DNA from: JADGOV01 sp963814355
Lineage (GTDB): Bacteria; Actinomycetota; Actinomycetes; JADGOV01
Assembly: GCA_963814355.1 (NCBI GenBank)
Contig: CAWFCZ010000018.1
Coordinates: 124,001-188,000, forward strand
Length of the DNA stretch: 64,000 nucleotides
Reading direction: 5' to 3'
The notes under the pieces were generated by a model. That model was not told where the DNA came from and did no database searches. It was given only the letters and a program-made list of their open reading frames with translations. Every line of letters begins with the position of its first letter. Position 1 is the stretch's first letter. The position numbers were made by a program, and so were the translations under genes. Below are positions 34,519 through 42,369 of this stretch, piece after piece.

Positions 34519-34668
34519 CACCGGGCATTCTTCACGGCCAATTGTCCTCAGCCGACCCAACTATTGCCGGTGCAACCTCCCGCGGAACAATACCGCGTCA
34601 TCGGTTGGGCAAGAAATCGGGCGCTGCGAGTTGGGACCTATTGCTCGCATTAGGTGACCTACGGTCCC

Positions 34669-34695
34669 GGTATCCGCGGTTATCCTGAGGATACC
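34669..34695. promoter_or_regulatory. Inverted repeats upstream of the primary sigma gene
   Basis: GGTATCC (34669-34675) and GGATACC (34689-34695) form an inverted repeat. Inside it TATCCTGAGGATA (34681-34693) is a perfect 13-bp palindrome. They lie 62-88 nt before the sigma-factor start, so either an operator or leader hairpin is possible. Confidence 0.4.
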
Positions 34696-34756
34696 GACCG
34701 CCGCTCAGGGCGTGCGGAGGCGCGGTTCTGTCGCCGCAGCGGCCGAAAGGGGCTCC

Positions 34757-36220
34757 GTGACTTCTGCGTCTGGAACATCCGGCTCGGGATCGGTGTCCTC
34801 GACCGAGGTCACCGACAAGTATCCCGACTCCCCCCCTGCGGTGCACCAAGCCGCTGCCCCGGACGCCGCGGTCGCCGGGCCGCCGAGCCCGCGCCACCGT
34901 CCCCGCTCCGATCCCGACTCCGGTACCCACACCGCTACCCATGCCACCCCAGCTGCCGGGTCCATTGTGGCAGCGGCGCCTCCCACTACGGTGCGGTGGG
35001 TGGCCAACGGCACAGCGCCGAACCCCAGCCGCGGTGCAGAGCGTCCCGCCCGCGGCGTCAACGGCACCTCGCCGTCGGGTCCGCCGGTCACACCCAACGG
35101 GGTCACGGCTGCGGCCGCGACCCCATCGGCTCACCCCGCGGGCGAGTCGAGACCACCGGCGAGGTCCAACGGCGCCGAACCGGCGGCGGGATCCGCGACG
35201 GCTGAGGTGGACCCGGCGGAAGAGGACGAGCCGGCCGCGCTGGAGGAGGAAGACGAGGTCATCGTCTTGCAGGCCGACCGGGACGAGGCCGAAACGGCGG
35301 CCTCGGCCGACCCGGTCCGGGCTTACCTCAAGCAGATCGGCAAGGTGGCCCTGCTCAATGCCGAGCAGGAAGTGGAACTTGCCAAGCGCATAGAAGCCGG
35401 GCTTTTCGCGGCCGAGAAGTTGCGCCACCCGGATGTGAAGAAGCGGCGGATGCCCCCGCAGCTGCGGCGCGAGTTCGAGTGGCTCATCCGGGACGGCGAA
35501 CGAGCCAAGAATCACCTCCTGGAAGCCAACCTCCGGCTCGTGGTATCCCTCGCCAAGCGCTACACCGGTCGCGGGATGCAGTTCCTCGACCTCATTCAGG
35601 AAGGCAATCTCGGCCTGATCCGCGCGGTGGAGAAGTTCGACTACACCAAGGGCTACAAGTTCTCGACCTACGCCACCTGGTGGATCCGACAGGCGATCAC
35701 CCGGGCGATGGCCGATCAGGCCCGCACCATCCGGATTCCGGTGCACATGGTCGAGGTCATCAACAAGCTGGCCAGGGTGCAGCGCCAGATGTTGCAAGAC
35801 CTGGGCCGCGAGCCCACCCCGGAGGAACTCGGCCGGGAGCTGGACATGGCGCCAGAGAAGGTCGTGGAGATCCAGAAGTACGCCCGGGAGCCGGTGAGCC
35901 TGGACCAGACCATCGGCGACGACGGCGACAGCCAACTCGGGGACTTCATCGAGGACTCCGAGGCGCCGGTGGCCGCCGACGTGGTCTCCTTCGGCTTGCT
36001 CCAGGATCAACTTTCCTCCGTGCTGCAAACCCTCTCCGAGCGAGAGGCTGGCGTGGTGTCCATGCGCTTCGGACTGACCGACGGTCAGCCCAAGACCCTC
36101 GACGAGATCGGGCACGTCTACGGCGTCACCCGGGAGCGCATTCGGCAGATCGAGGCAAAGACGATGTCCAAGCTGCGCCACCCGTCCCGCTCCCAGGTGC
36201 TGCGGGACTACCTGGATTGA
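34757..36220 (+). CDS. sigA: Primary RNA polymerase sigma factor (SigA/HrdB)
   Basis: 487 residues from the GTG at 34757, which follows GAAAGGGG. Disordered Ser/Pro/Ala N-terminus (about 1-175), then region 1.2 DPVRAYLKQIGKVALL, region 2 with EANLRLVVSLAKRYTGRGM, FLDLIQEGNLGLIRAVEKFD and YKFSTYATWWIRQAI (-10 recognition), region 3, and region 4 ending VTRERIRQIEAKTMSKLRH (-35 recognition). Complete housekeeping sigma. The GTG at 34712 would add 15 residues without a ribosome site. Inositol-phosphatase and DUF4193 neighbours match the actinobacterial sigA locus. Confidence 0.96.
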   Translation: MTSASGTSGSGSVSSTEVTDKYPDSPPAVHQAAAPDAAVAGPPSPRHRPRSDPDSGTHTATHATPAAGSIVAAAPPTTVRWVANGTAPNPSRGAERPARGVNGTSPSGPPVTPNGVTAAAATPSAHPAGESRPPARSNGAEPAAGSATAEVDPAEEDEPAALEEEDEVIVLQADRDEAETAASADPVRAYLKQIGKVALLNAEQEVELAKRIEAGLFAAEKLRHPDVKKRRMPPQLRREFEWLIRDGERAKNHLLEANLRLVVSLAKRYTGRGMQFLDLIQEGNLGLIRAVEKFDYTKGYKFSTYATWWIRQAITRAMADQARTIRIPVHMVEVINKLARVQRQMLQDLGREPTPEELGRELDMAPEKVVEIQKYAREPVSLDQTIGDDGDSQLGDFIEDSEAPVAADVVSFGLLQDQLSSVLQTLSEREAGVVSMRFGLTDGQPKTLDEIGHVYGVTRERIRQIEAKTMSKLRHPSRSQVLRDYLD

Positions 36221-36272
36221 GCGCCCTCGGGTTGACCGATGCCGTGCGTAGTCATACGCTTACGCTTGGTAC

Positions 36273-36304
36273 GGCGGCGTCGGGTCCCATCGCTCGACTC
36301 CGCC
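36273..36304. terminator. Hairpin between convergent sigma and phosphatase genes
   Basis: Arms GGCGGCGTCG (36273-36282) and CGACTCCGCC (36295-36304) pair with one mismatch around a 12-nt loop, 53 bp after the sigma stop and 18 bp before the convergent gene's stop. Confidence 0.5.
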
Positions 36305-36321
36305 GCCACCACCACCGTCGG

Positions 36322-37101
36322 TCAGGCCTGCAGCAGGCGGGTCAGCGCGTCGAAGATGCCCGGCGGCGCGGCCACCACCAGCCCGCCTGAGATCGCCGAG
36401 GTGCGGGCACCGGCCTCTCGCGCGATCAACCCGCCGGCGGCGTAGTCCCACAGCGACGGTCCCCACTCGTAGTAGCCGTCGAGGCGGCCGGCCGCCACCG
36501 CGCACAGGTCCAGCGCGCAGGACCCGATCCGCCGGATGTCCCGGATCCGGGGCAGCACTCCGGTCAGCACCTGGGCCTGCGCGGCGCGCTGGACGGAGTC
36601 GTAGGCGAATCCGGTGCCGATCAGCGACTGGCCGAGTTCGGTCACCCCGGAAGCGTGCAGCGCCCGGCCCTCGCACGCCGCGCCACCGCCGACGGTGGCG
36701 GTGTACACCTGGTTCGCGACCACATCGAGGACGACTCCGGCCACCACGTGCCCGGCGTACTCGGCGCCAATGGACACCGCGTAGGCCGGGATGCCGTAGA
36801 GGTAGTTGACGGTGCCGTCGATCGGGTCGATCACCCAGCGCACTCCGCTGGTGCCGGCGGCGCCCGCGCCCTCCTCGCCCAAGACCCCGTCGTGCGGGCG
36901 GGCGGCCAGAAGGGCATCGACGATCAGCCGCTCGGCGGCCCCGTCCACCGCGGTCACCACGTCGGTCGGCGTGCTCTTGGTGTCGACCTGCAGATCCGCC
37001 GGCCGGCGCCGAATCAACTCCCCGGCCCGGCGCGCCACCGGGGTGGCGAGGTCGAGCAGGGCGACCGGGTCGGGCGCCTCGGCGGCCGAGGACCCGGTCA
37101 C
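36322..37101 (-). CDS. Inositol monophosphatase family protein (SuhB-like)
   Basis: 259 residues. Mg2+-dependent phosphatase motifs: GVLGEEGAG (metal-binding Glu), WVIDPIDGTVNYLYGIP (DPIDGT) and GPSLWDYAAGGLIAREAGA (WD). Dephosphorylates inositol phosphate; relevant to phosphatidylinositol and mycothiol precursor supply in actinobacteria. Corresponds to the suhB gene next to sigA in mycobacteria. Start overlaps the histidine-phosphatase stop (ATGA, 37098-37101). Confidence 0.93.
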   Translation of the reverse strand: MTGSSAAEAPDPVALLDLATPVARRAGELIRRRPADLQVDTKSTPTDVVTAVDGAAERLIVDALLAARPHDGVLGEEGAGAAGTSGVRWVIDPIDGTVNYLYGIPAYAVSIGAEYAGHVVAGVVLDVVANQVYTATVGGGAACEGRALHASGVTELGQSLIGTGFAYDSVQRAAQAQVLTGVLPRIRDIRRIGSCALDLCAVAAGRLDGYYEWGPSLWDYAAGGLIAREAGARTSAISGGLVVAAPPGIFDALTRLLQA

Positions 37102-37850
37102 GGCCGGGCCGCGGCGGCGTCCGGCTCCGCGGTGACCGGAGCGGGCTCCTCATCCATCGGCGCCACCTCGTTGAACCGGGTGAGCTCCGGAGTCCGGCCG
37201 CCGAGCCGGTAGGAGGTCACCGAACAGTTCGCGATGTCGACGGTATGGCTGAGTTGCAGGACCTGCGCTTCGGTAAGACCTTCGAACAGGTACCGGAAAC
37301 AGCAGACCACGATGTCGTGAGCGAAGATCACCACGTTCTCGCCGGGATGGTCCCGGGCGACGCTGTCGTACAGGCTGCGCAGCCGCAGCAAGACATCCGT
37401 CCACGCCTCCCCGCCCGGTGGCCGGTGGTAGAACTTGCCGAGGTGCGCCCGCAAGGTGGCCTCTTCCGGATAGCGCTCGGCGATGCCGCGGCCGGTGAGC
37501 CGGTCCAGGATGCCGAAATCGCGATCGCGCAGCCGCTCGTCTTTGACGACCCGAAGGTCAGCCGCCGGCCCGCCGCACTCGGTGAGTGCGATCCGGGCGG
37601 TCTCACCGGCCCGCACGTAGGGCGAGGACAGCGCGACCGTGGGCAATTCCTGCCGCGGGAGCGTACGCAGCCACCGCCCCAGGGCGGCGGCCTGCCGGCG
37701 ACCCAGGTCCGACAACGGCACGTCCATGTCCCGGTGTGCCACGTCGATCACGGCGGCGCGCTGGGCGTAGGCCAGCCGCCGGGCGACGTTGCCGGCGCTC
37801 TCGGCGTGCCGAATGAGCCACAACGACGACGGTTCGCTTCGGCTGGACAC
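37098..37850 (-). CDS. Histidine phosphatase (phosphoglycerate-mutase-like) family protein
   Basis: 250 residues from GTG at 37850. LWLIRHAESAGN is the RHG-type catalytic motif (phospho-histidine); second catalytic His in VVIFAHDIVV; ERLRDRDFGILDRLTGRGI is the central acid-base region. Phosphatase of unknown substrate. The open frame reaches 37934, but the extra residues are basic low-complexity. Co-transcribed with the inositol phosphatase. Confidence 0.88.
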   Translation of the reverse strand: MSSRSEPSSLWLIRHAESAGNVARRLAYAQRAAVIDVAHRDMDVPLSDLGRRQAAALGRWLRTLPRQELPTVALSSPYVRAGETARIALTECGGPAADLRVVKDERLRDRDFGILDRLTGRGIAERYPEEATLRAHLGKFYHRPPGGEAWTDVLLRLRSLYDSVARDHPGENVVIFAHDIVVCCFRYLFEGLTEAQVLQLSHTVDIANCSVTSYRLGGRTPELTRFNEVAPMDEEPAPVTAEPDAAAARP

Positions 37851-38010
37851 CCGCCCTGCCTTCCCTCGGATTCCGACAGCCAACACAGCGCACGCCATGG
37901 TTCGCGACCGGCACCCGCAAGTAGGTTGTCGCATTCCTCCGCAATGGGTTGAATGTCCCGACCGGTCGTGATGAGATGCCCCCGGAGCATCAGACCGAGA
38001 GGATTCTCAC

Positions 38011-39375
38011 ATGCGCGTAGTCCGTGCCGCCGGGACAGCCCTGGCGACGGCGACAGTACTCGCCGCGACCGGCGTGGCGGCGACTGCTCCGGTGAGCACC
38101 CCGCCGACCACCATGCGCCCGATGGGCGCGCTGGCCAGTCGGGTGGTCTTCCCCCATCCGCCGACGATCGCGGAATGCCGGGCCGCCCGGACCGGTCGGG
38201 CCTGCTACGGACCGCCGCAATTCCAGGCCGCGTACAGCATGACCGGCCTGCACCGCTCGGGTCTGGACGGTCGAGGCAAGACGATTGTGATCGTCGACTC
38301 GTTCGGCTCTCCGACGATCAAGCACGACCTGGCGGTCTTCGACAAGGCGTACGGCCTGCCGGCGCCGCCCCGATTCGACATCATCGAGCCCGCGGGCACG
38401 GTGCACGTCGACATCAAGAACGCCGACCAGGGCGGTTGGGGCAGCGAGACCACGCTGGACGTCGAGTACGCGCACGCCATGGCTCCCGGGGCGAACATCC
38501 TGCTGGTGGCCACCCCGGTCGCGGAGACCGAGGGCCTGGTCGGCATCCCGGAGATCGTCAAGGCCGAGAACTACGTGATCTCCCACCACCTCGGTGACGT
38601 GATCACGCAGAGCTTCGGCGCCACCGAAGAGACCTTCCCCACGGCGCAGGCCCTGCTCCGGCAGCGGTCGGCCTTCAAGGCGGCGGCCGCGGCCGGAATC
38701 CCGGTGCTGGCCAGTTCAGGTGACTCCGGGGTCACCAACGCCGGCTGGAGCGGCGCGAACTACCCGCGCCGGGTCAACAGCTGGCCGTCCTCCGACCCGC
38801 TCGTCACCTCGGTCGGCGGCACCGAACTGCACCTCAACCAGCGGGGCGTGCGGACCGCGCCGGACACGGTGTGGAACCAGACCGCCTTCTACGGCGATGC
38901 GGTGGCGGGCGGCAGCGGCCTCTCGCACATCTTCGCCCGGCCCTGGTACCAGAACCCGGTCACCACGCTGGTCGGCAAGCGCCGCGGCACCCCGGACATC
39001 AGCATGGCCGCCTCGACCAACGGCGGGGCGATCATCTACATCGGCTACACCAGTCCGGCTGCCGGCATCACCGGCCCCGGGTGGTACGTCTTCGGCGGCA
39101 CCAGCCTGGCCAGCCCGCTGTTCTCCGGCGTGGTTGCGATCGCCGAACAGGCAGCCGGGCGCAATCTCGGCCCGCTGAACCCCGCGCTATACAACCTGGG
39201 GCTGCACGGCGCCGGCGGCATTCCGGATATCACCCGGGGCAACACCACGGTGACCTTCGAGCGCAACGGCAAGCCGTTCACGGTCAAGGGCTACCTGGCC
39301 CGGCCCGGCTATGACCTGGCGAGCGGGCTGGGCACGGTCAACGGGGCTCCCCTGGTGCACGAGTTGGCCCGCTGA
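38011..39375 (+). CDS. Secreted S53 (sedolisin) family serine peptidase
   Basis: 454 residues. Signal peptide about 1-27. Catalytic Glu146 and Asp150 in GSETTLDVEYAHAMAPG, Ser365 in FGGTSLASP, and a C-terminal calcium-site-like PGYDLASGLGTVNG. The usual N-terminal pro-kumamolisin domain is missing; only about 60 residues precede the catalytic core (GRACYGPPQFQAAY). Such acid peptidases are secreted. GAGAGGA ribosome site before the ATG. A wrecked relative lies at 56174-56638. Confidence 0.9.
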   Translation: MRVVRAAGTALATATVLAATGVAATAPVSTPPTTMRPMGALASRVVFPHPPTIAECRAARTGRACYGPPQFQAAYSMTGLHRSGLDGRGKTIVIVDSFGSPTIKHDLAVFDKAYGLPAPPRFDIIEPAGTVHVDIKNADQGGWGSETTLDVEYAHAMAPGANILLVATPVAETEGLVGIPEIVKAENYVISHHLGDVITQSFGATEETFPTAQALLRQRSAFKAAAAAGIPVLASSGDSGVTNAGWSGANYPRRVNSWPSSDPLVTSVGGTELHLNQRGVRTAPDTVWNQTAFYGDAVAGGSGLSHIFARPWYQNPVTTLVGKRRGTPDISMAASTNGGAIIYIGYTSPAAGITGPGWYVFGGTSLASPLFSGVVAIAEQAAGRNLGPLNPALYNLGLHGAGGIPDITRGNTTVTFERNGKPFTVKGYLARPGYDLASGLGTVNGAPLVHELAR

Positions 39376-39457
39376 CCTGCGGAAGGACCGTGGAGTCCAT
39401 CACGTCGGCGGCGGCTGCCGAGGCCATTACCGGGCCGTCGCAGCCGCGGCGAGCGGC

Positions 39458-39463
39458 TAGCCT
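39458..39463 (+). promoter_or_regulatory. -10 box TAGCCT, leaderless lipoprotein transcript
   Basis: TAGCCT ends 7 nt before the ATG at 39471 and supports that start over the open upstream frame. Confidence 0.5.
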
Positions 39464-39470
39464 GAAGCGC

Positions 39471-40283
39471 ATGCGTCGAGCGGTGCTACCGGTAGCTGCC
39501 CTGACCGTGCTGGTACTGGCGGCCGGGTGCGGGGGCTCCACGCCGTCGAACCCGCCGGCCGCACGCAGCGCCAGCCGCTCGGCGGCGGCGGCGGTCGACG
39601 CGGTTTCGTTGGTCGCCGACGCCTCGACCAAGACGCTGGCGAAGAACACCTCGCGGGTGGCTACCACCGTGGTCGCCTCCAGCGGCCTGCGGCTGCAGTC
39701 CACCGGGGCCTACGACTACCGCCGCGGCAGCGCGGTGATCGACCTGACGACGACCACCAGCGGGCGAACCACGAAGCAACACCTCATCCTGGTGTCCGGG
39801 GTCGCCTACCTCGACGTACCGGGGCTGCCGACCAAAGCGAAGTACATCAAGCTGGATCTCTCGGCCCTCACCGGGCGCGCCGGCGGTGCCACCTTCGACC
39901 AGGCCGCTCAGCTGAATCTGCTGCGCGGCGCGACCACGTCGCTGCACACGGTGGGGTCGGAGCCGGTGCGCGGGGTGCCGACCACGCATGTCGCCGGAAC
40001 CCTCGACCAGCGCAAGGCACTCGCCGCGCTGTCCGACGCCAAGGCGCGAGCGGCGCTGGAGAAGCTGCGCTCGGTAGTCAAGACCCCGGACCTGATCCCG
40101 GTCGACGCCTGGATCGACGGCGGCGGGGTGCTGCGGCGACTGAAGGAAACGGTGTCGGTGCCGGCGCAGCGGGTCGCGGGAATCTCCGTACCGGCCTCGA
40201 CGGTCACGACCACGACCGAGTTCTACGACTTCGGTGTGCCGGTCAACGCGGTGGCCCCGCCGGCCAGCGCGGTCATCGGCTGA
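39471..40283 (+). CDS. Lipoprotein, LppX/LprG-like fold suspected
   Basis: 270 residues. Signal peptide with lipobox VLAAGC places a lipid-modified cysteine at about residue 19. The mature part has repeated beta strands (GAYDYRRGSAVIDLTTTTSG, HLILVSGVAYLDVPG, VDAWIDGGGVLRRLKETV), a layout like LppX/LprG/LolA-type half-barrels that carry lipids. Start ATG at 39471 has the TAGCCT -10 box 7 nt upstream; the frame is open to 39390. Surface-anchored, function unproven. Confidence 0.78.
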   Translation: MRRAVLPVAALTVLVLAAGCGGSTPSNPPAARSASRSAAAAVDAVSLVADASTKTLAKNTSRVATTVVASSGLRLQSTGAYDYRRGSAVIDLTTTTSGRTTKQHLILVSGVAYLDVPGLPTKAKYIKLDLSALTGRAGGATFDQAAQLNLLRGATTSLHTVGSEPVRGVPTTHVAGTLDQRKALAALSDAKARAALEKLRSVVKTPDLIPVDAWIDGGGVLRRLKETVSVPAQRVAGISVPASTVTTTTEFYDFGVPVNAVAPPASAVIG

Positions 40284-40340
40284 GCGGGCGCCACCCACCT
40301 CACCCGGGAGCGGGAAACCGGCCGAAGGATCGGTACCGGG

Positions 40341-41135
40341 TCAGGCGGTCGCGGCCCAGCGGTCACCGACCCGGTCCAGCCGCAACGGAAGGCCGAAACA
40401 CGCGGACAGCGTGACCGGCGTCAGGGCCACGTCGAGCGCACCGGAGGCGATCACGGCCCCGCCCCGCAGGAGCAGGGCGTGGGTGAACCCGGCGGGAATC
40501 TCCTCCACCCGATGGGTCACCACGACGAGCGCCGGCGCCGAGGGTTGGCGGGACAGCCGGCGCAGGAATCGCAGCAACGCTTCCCGGGCGCCGAGATCAA
40601 GCCCGGCCGCCGGTTCGTCGAGCAGCAGGACCTCGGGGTCCGTCATCAGTGCCCTGGCCAGAGTGACCCGCTTGCGCTCCCCCTCCGACAGGTGGCCGAA
40701 CGGCCGCTGGGCCAGTAGTCGGCAACCCAACTGGCCGAGCAACCGCCGGGCGCGCTCGCCGTCGACCTCGTCGAAACCGTCCCCGGCGAGGCTGCCGGTG
40801 GCGCCGAAGGTCCCGTACGCCGCCGAGGCGACGACCTCCAGCACGGTCTCGCCGGCCGGCAACCGTCGAGCCACCGCGTCGCTGCACAGGCCGATGCGGC
40901 TGCGCAACTCGGCAACGTCGGTACGCCCCACCGGCTCTCCGAGCAGCCGGACCACCCCGGCGGCCGGGGTGAGCAGGGCAGCGGCAACCTGCAGCAGCGT
41001 GGTCTTGCCGGCGCCGTTCGGGCCGAGCACCACCCAACGCTCGCCGGCCCGTACCGACCAGTCCACACCGCGCAGCAGTGGTCGGTTGCCGGACACCACG
41101 AGCACGCCGCGCAGGGCGAGCAGCTCCTCCGTCAC
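40341..41135 (-). CDS. ABC transporter ATP-binding protein (orphan)
   Basis: 264 residues with Walker A GPNGAGKTTLLQ, signature HLSEGERKRVTLARAL, Walker B VLLLDEPAAGLD and H-loop VVVTHRVEEI. Resembles ModF/YlmA-like iron or molybdate-type ATPases encoded without a permease; no membrane partner is adjacent. TAGCGT at 41143-41148 lies 7 nt before the GTG at 41135, so a leaderless start there is preferred over the much longer open frame. Confidence 0.88.
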   Translation of the reverse strand: MTEELLALRGVLVVSGNRPLLRGVDWSVRAGERWVVLGPNGAGKTTLLQVAAALLTPAAGVVRLLGEPVGRTDVAELRSRIGLCSDAVARRLPAGETVLEVVASAAYGTFGATGSLAGDGFDEVDGERARRLLGQLGCRLLAQRPFGHLSEGERKRVTLARALMTDPEVLLLDEPAAGLDLGAREALLRFLRRLSRQPSAPALVVVTHRVEEIPAGFTHALLLRGGAVIASGALDVALTPVTLSACFGLPLRLDRVGDRWAATA

Positions 41136-41142
41136 GCCTGCG

Positions 41143-41148
41143 ACGCTA
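41143..41148 (-). promoter_or_regulatory. -10 box TAGCGT, decides ABC ATPase start
   Basis: TAGCGT on the minus strand, 7 nt before the GTG at 41135. Confidence 0.5.
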
Positions 41149-41238
41149 TGCGAACCGAACGGCGCCGGCGGGGAGGCGCGCCCGGACGAGTTCCCATCGG
41201 GGTCGGCGCGTTGCCCCGCGCCGTAGCCCGCAACGCGC

Positions 41239-41244
41239 CACAAT
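41239..41244 (+). promoter_or_regulatory. Candidate -10 box CACAAT
   Basis: CACAAT, one base from TACAAT, ends 6 nt before the ATG at 41251, again a leaderless layout. Confidence 0.4.
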
Positions 41245-41250
41245 CGGTAC

Positions 41251-41838
41251 ATGAGTTCCGCACCGGAGGTAGATGCCGGCGCCGTCGGCGGGTTCAGATC
41301 CGGGACCTCGCCGCCAGCGGCGCCGGCCGACCCGCCGGTGGGCAAGCGGCTGCGCGACCGGCTGACCGCCGACGCGCTGCTGGCGGCGGTCCGGGCCATG
41401 CACCCGGGCGCCTCGGCGTCGGCGTTCGTGTCCCAGTGGTGGGACGGAACGGCCCTGGTGCCGGCCCTGCTGGTCGAAGTGGGTGACCGCCGGCTCCGGG
41501 CAGTGATCGGCGCTACCGGTGAGGTGGTGCTGTTGCCGAGGTGGTCCTGGGCAGCCCGGCGACGGTTGCGCCGGACCCGCCGGCCGCCCGAGGCCCGGGC
41601 TACCGATCGGCCGCACGTTCCGCTCACGCCCGGCGGCCTGCCCCGGACTCCCCTGCTGTACGAGGTGTCGGACAAGCGCCCGCGGGCTGCCAAAGCGGGC
41701 CGCCACGGCCGGCGAATGCCGGTCCGGGTGGATGCGGCGGTGGACTACCGGGCCTGCTCCCACGTCGGTTGCGGTGCGGTCGTCGCCCTGCCGGTCACCG
41801 GTCCGGACCCGCTGTGCCCGCGCTGCGGGCGGCGCTGA
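41251..41838 (+). CDS. Conserved hypothetical protein with C-terminal zinc ribbon
   Basis: 195 residues, soluble. Central region DRLTADALLAAVRAMHPGASASAFVSQWWDG and a basic stretch (RRRLRRTRRPPEAR) precede a C-terminal ribbon with four cysteines (YRACSHVGC... and ...LCPRC). Not a family I can name. The ribbon and basic patch suggest nucleic-acid or metal binding. Divergent from the orphan ABC ATPase. Confidence 0.65.
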   Translation: MSSAPEVDAGAVGGFRSGTSPPAAPADPPVGKRLRDRLTADALLAAVRAMHPGASASAFVSQWWDGTALVPALLVEVGDRRLRAVIGATGEVVLLPRWSWAARRRLRRTRRPPEARATDRPHVPLTPGGLPRTPLLYEVSDKRPRAAKAGRHGRRMPVRVDAAVDYRACSHVGCGAVVALPVTGPDPLCPRCGRR

Positions 41839-41871
41839 CCTCCGGCGACGGTACCGGCAGTCCTCCGGCGG

Positions 41872-42291
41872 TCAGCCGGCCGGGGCGCCTTTGCCGAGGG
41901 GCACGCCGACGTCTCGCAGCGCCAGCATCAGCGCCTCCGGCTCCCGGACGGTCACCGTGACCCCCGGGTGGCGTACGACGCCGACCGGCTCGATCGCCGG
42001 CACCGGCACGGCGAAGGCGAGGCATACCCCACGCCGGGCGGTTGTGCCGAAGGTTACCCCACGGTCGGTCAGCGACAACCGGACGCCGACCGCCCGTACC
42101 CACCGGAACGGGCCGGTGAGTTCGGCGAGGACGATGTTGGCCACCGGCGTGCTCAGCGACCAGGCGCCGAAACGTACCTCGAACCGGCCCTCGCGCAGGT
42201 AGGCCGCGGCGGTGGACGGCGTGATCCCGGCCAGCGCCAGCGGCAGCCGGAAGCGGGCGTCGAAATCGAAGTCAAAGCGCGAGTCGGCCAT
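41872..42291 (-). CDS. Conserved hypothetical protein
   Basis: 139 residues from the ATG at 42291. Short acidic/aromatic start (DSRFDFDFDARFRLPLAL), then beta-rich segments (GRFEVRFGAWSLSTPVANI, VGVRLSLTDRGVTFG, GVTVTVREPEALMLAL). No signal or membrane segment and no name I can support; similar small proteins occur in mycobacteria. Divergent from aminopeptidase P. Confidence 0.6.
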   Translation of the reverse strand: MADSRFDFDFDARFRLPLALAGITPSTAAAYLREGRFEVRFGAWSLSTPVANIVLAELTGPFRWVRAVGVRLSLTDRGVTFGTTARRGVCLAFAVPVPAIEPVGVVRHPGVTVTVREPEALMLALRDVGVPLGKGAPAG

Positions 42292-42355
42292 TGGAACAGC
42301 ATGCCCGGTTGGTGTCGGGGGTCTCGCAGCACCCAGATCTTCCGGCGCCTCGGCG

Positions 42356-42361
42356 TACGCT
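42356..42361 (+). promoter_or_regulatory. -10 box TACGCT for the aminopeptidase gene
   Basis: TACGCT ends 8 nt before the ATG at 42370; leaderless or nearly so. Confidence 0.45.
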
Positions 42362-42369
42362 CGCAAGCT

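Noticed and set aside
34598..36181. 527-codon minus-strand frame antisense to the sigma factor
   Set aside because: No recognisable motif and fully inside sigA; codon-bias shadow.
38011..39375. Reading the intact S53 gene and the 56-kb pseudogene as a duplication pair
   Set aside because: N-terminal organisation differs (no pro-domain versus pro-domain remains), so separate origins are more likely.
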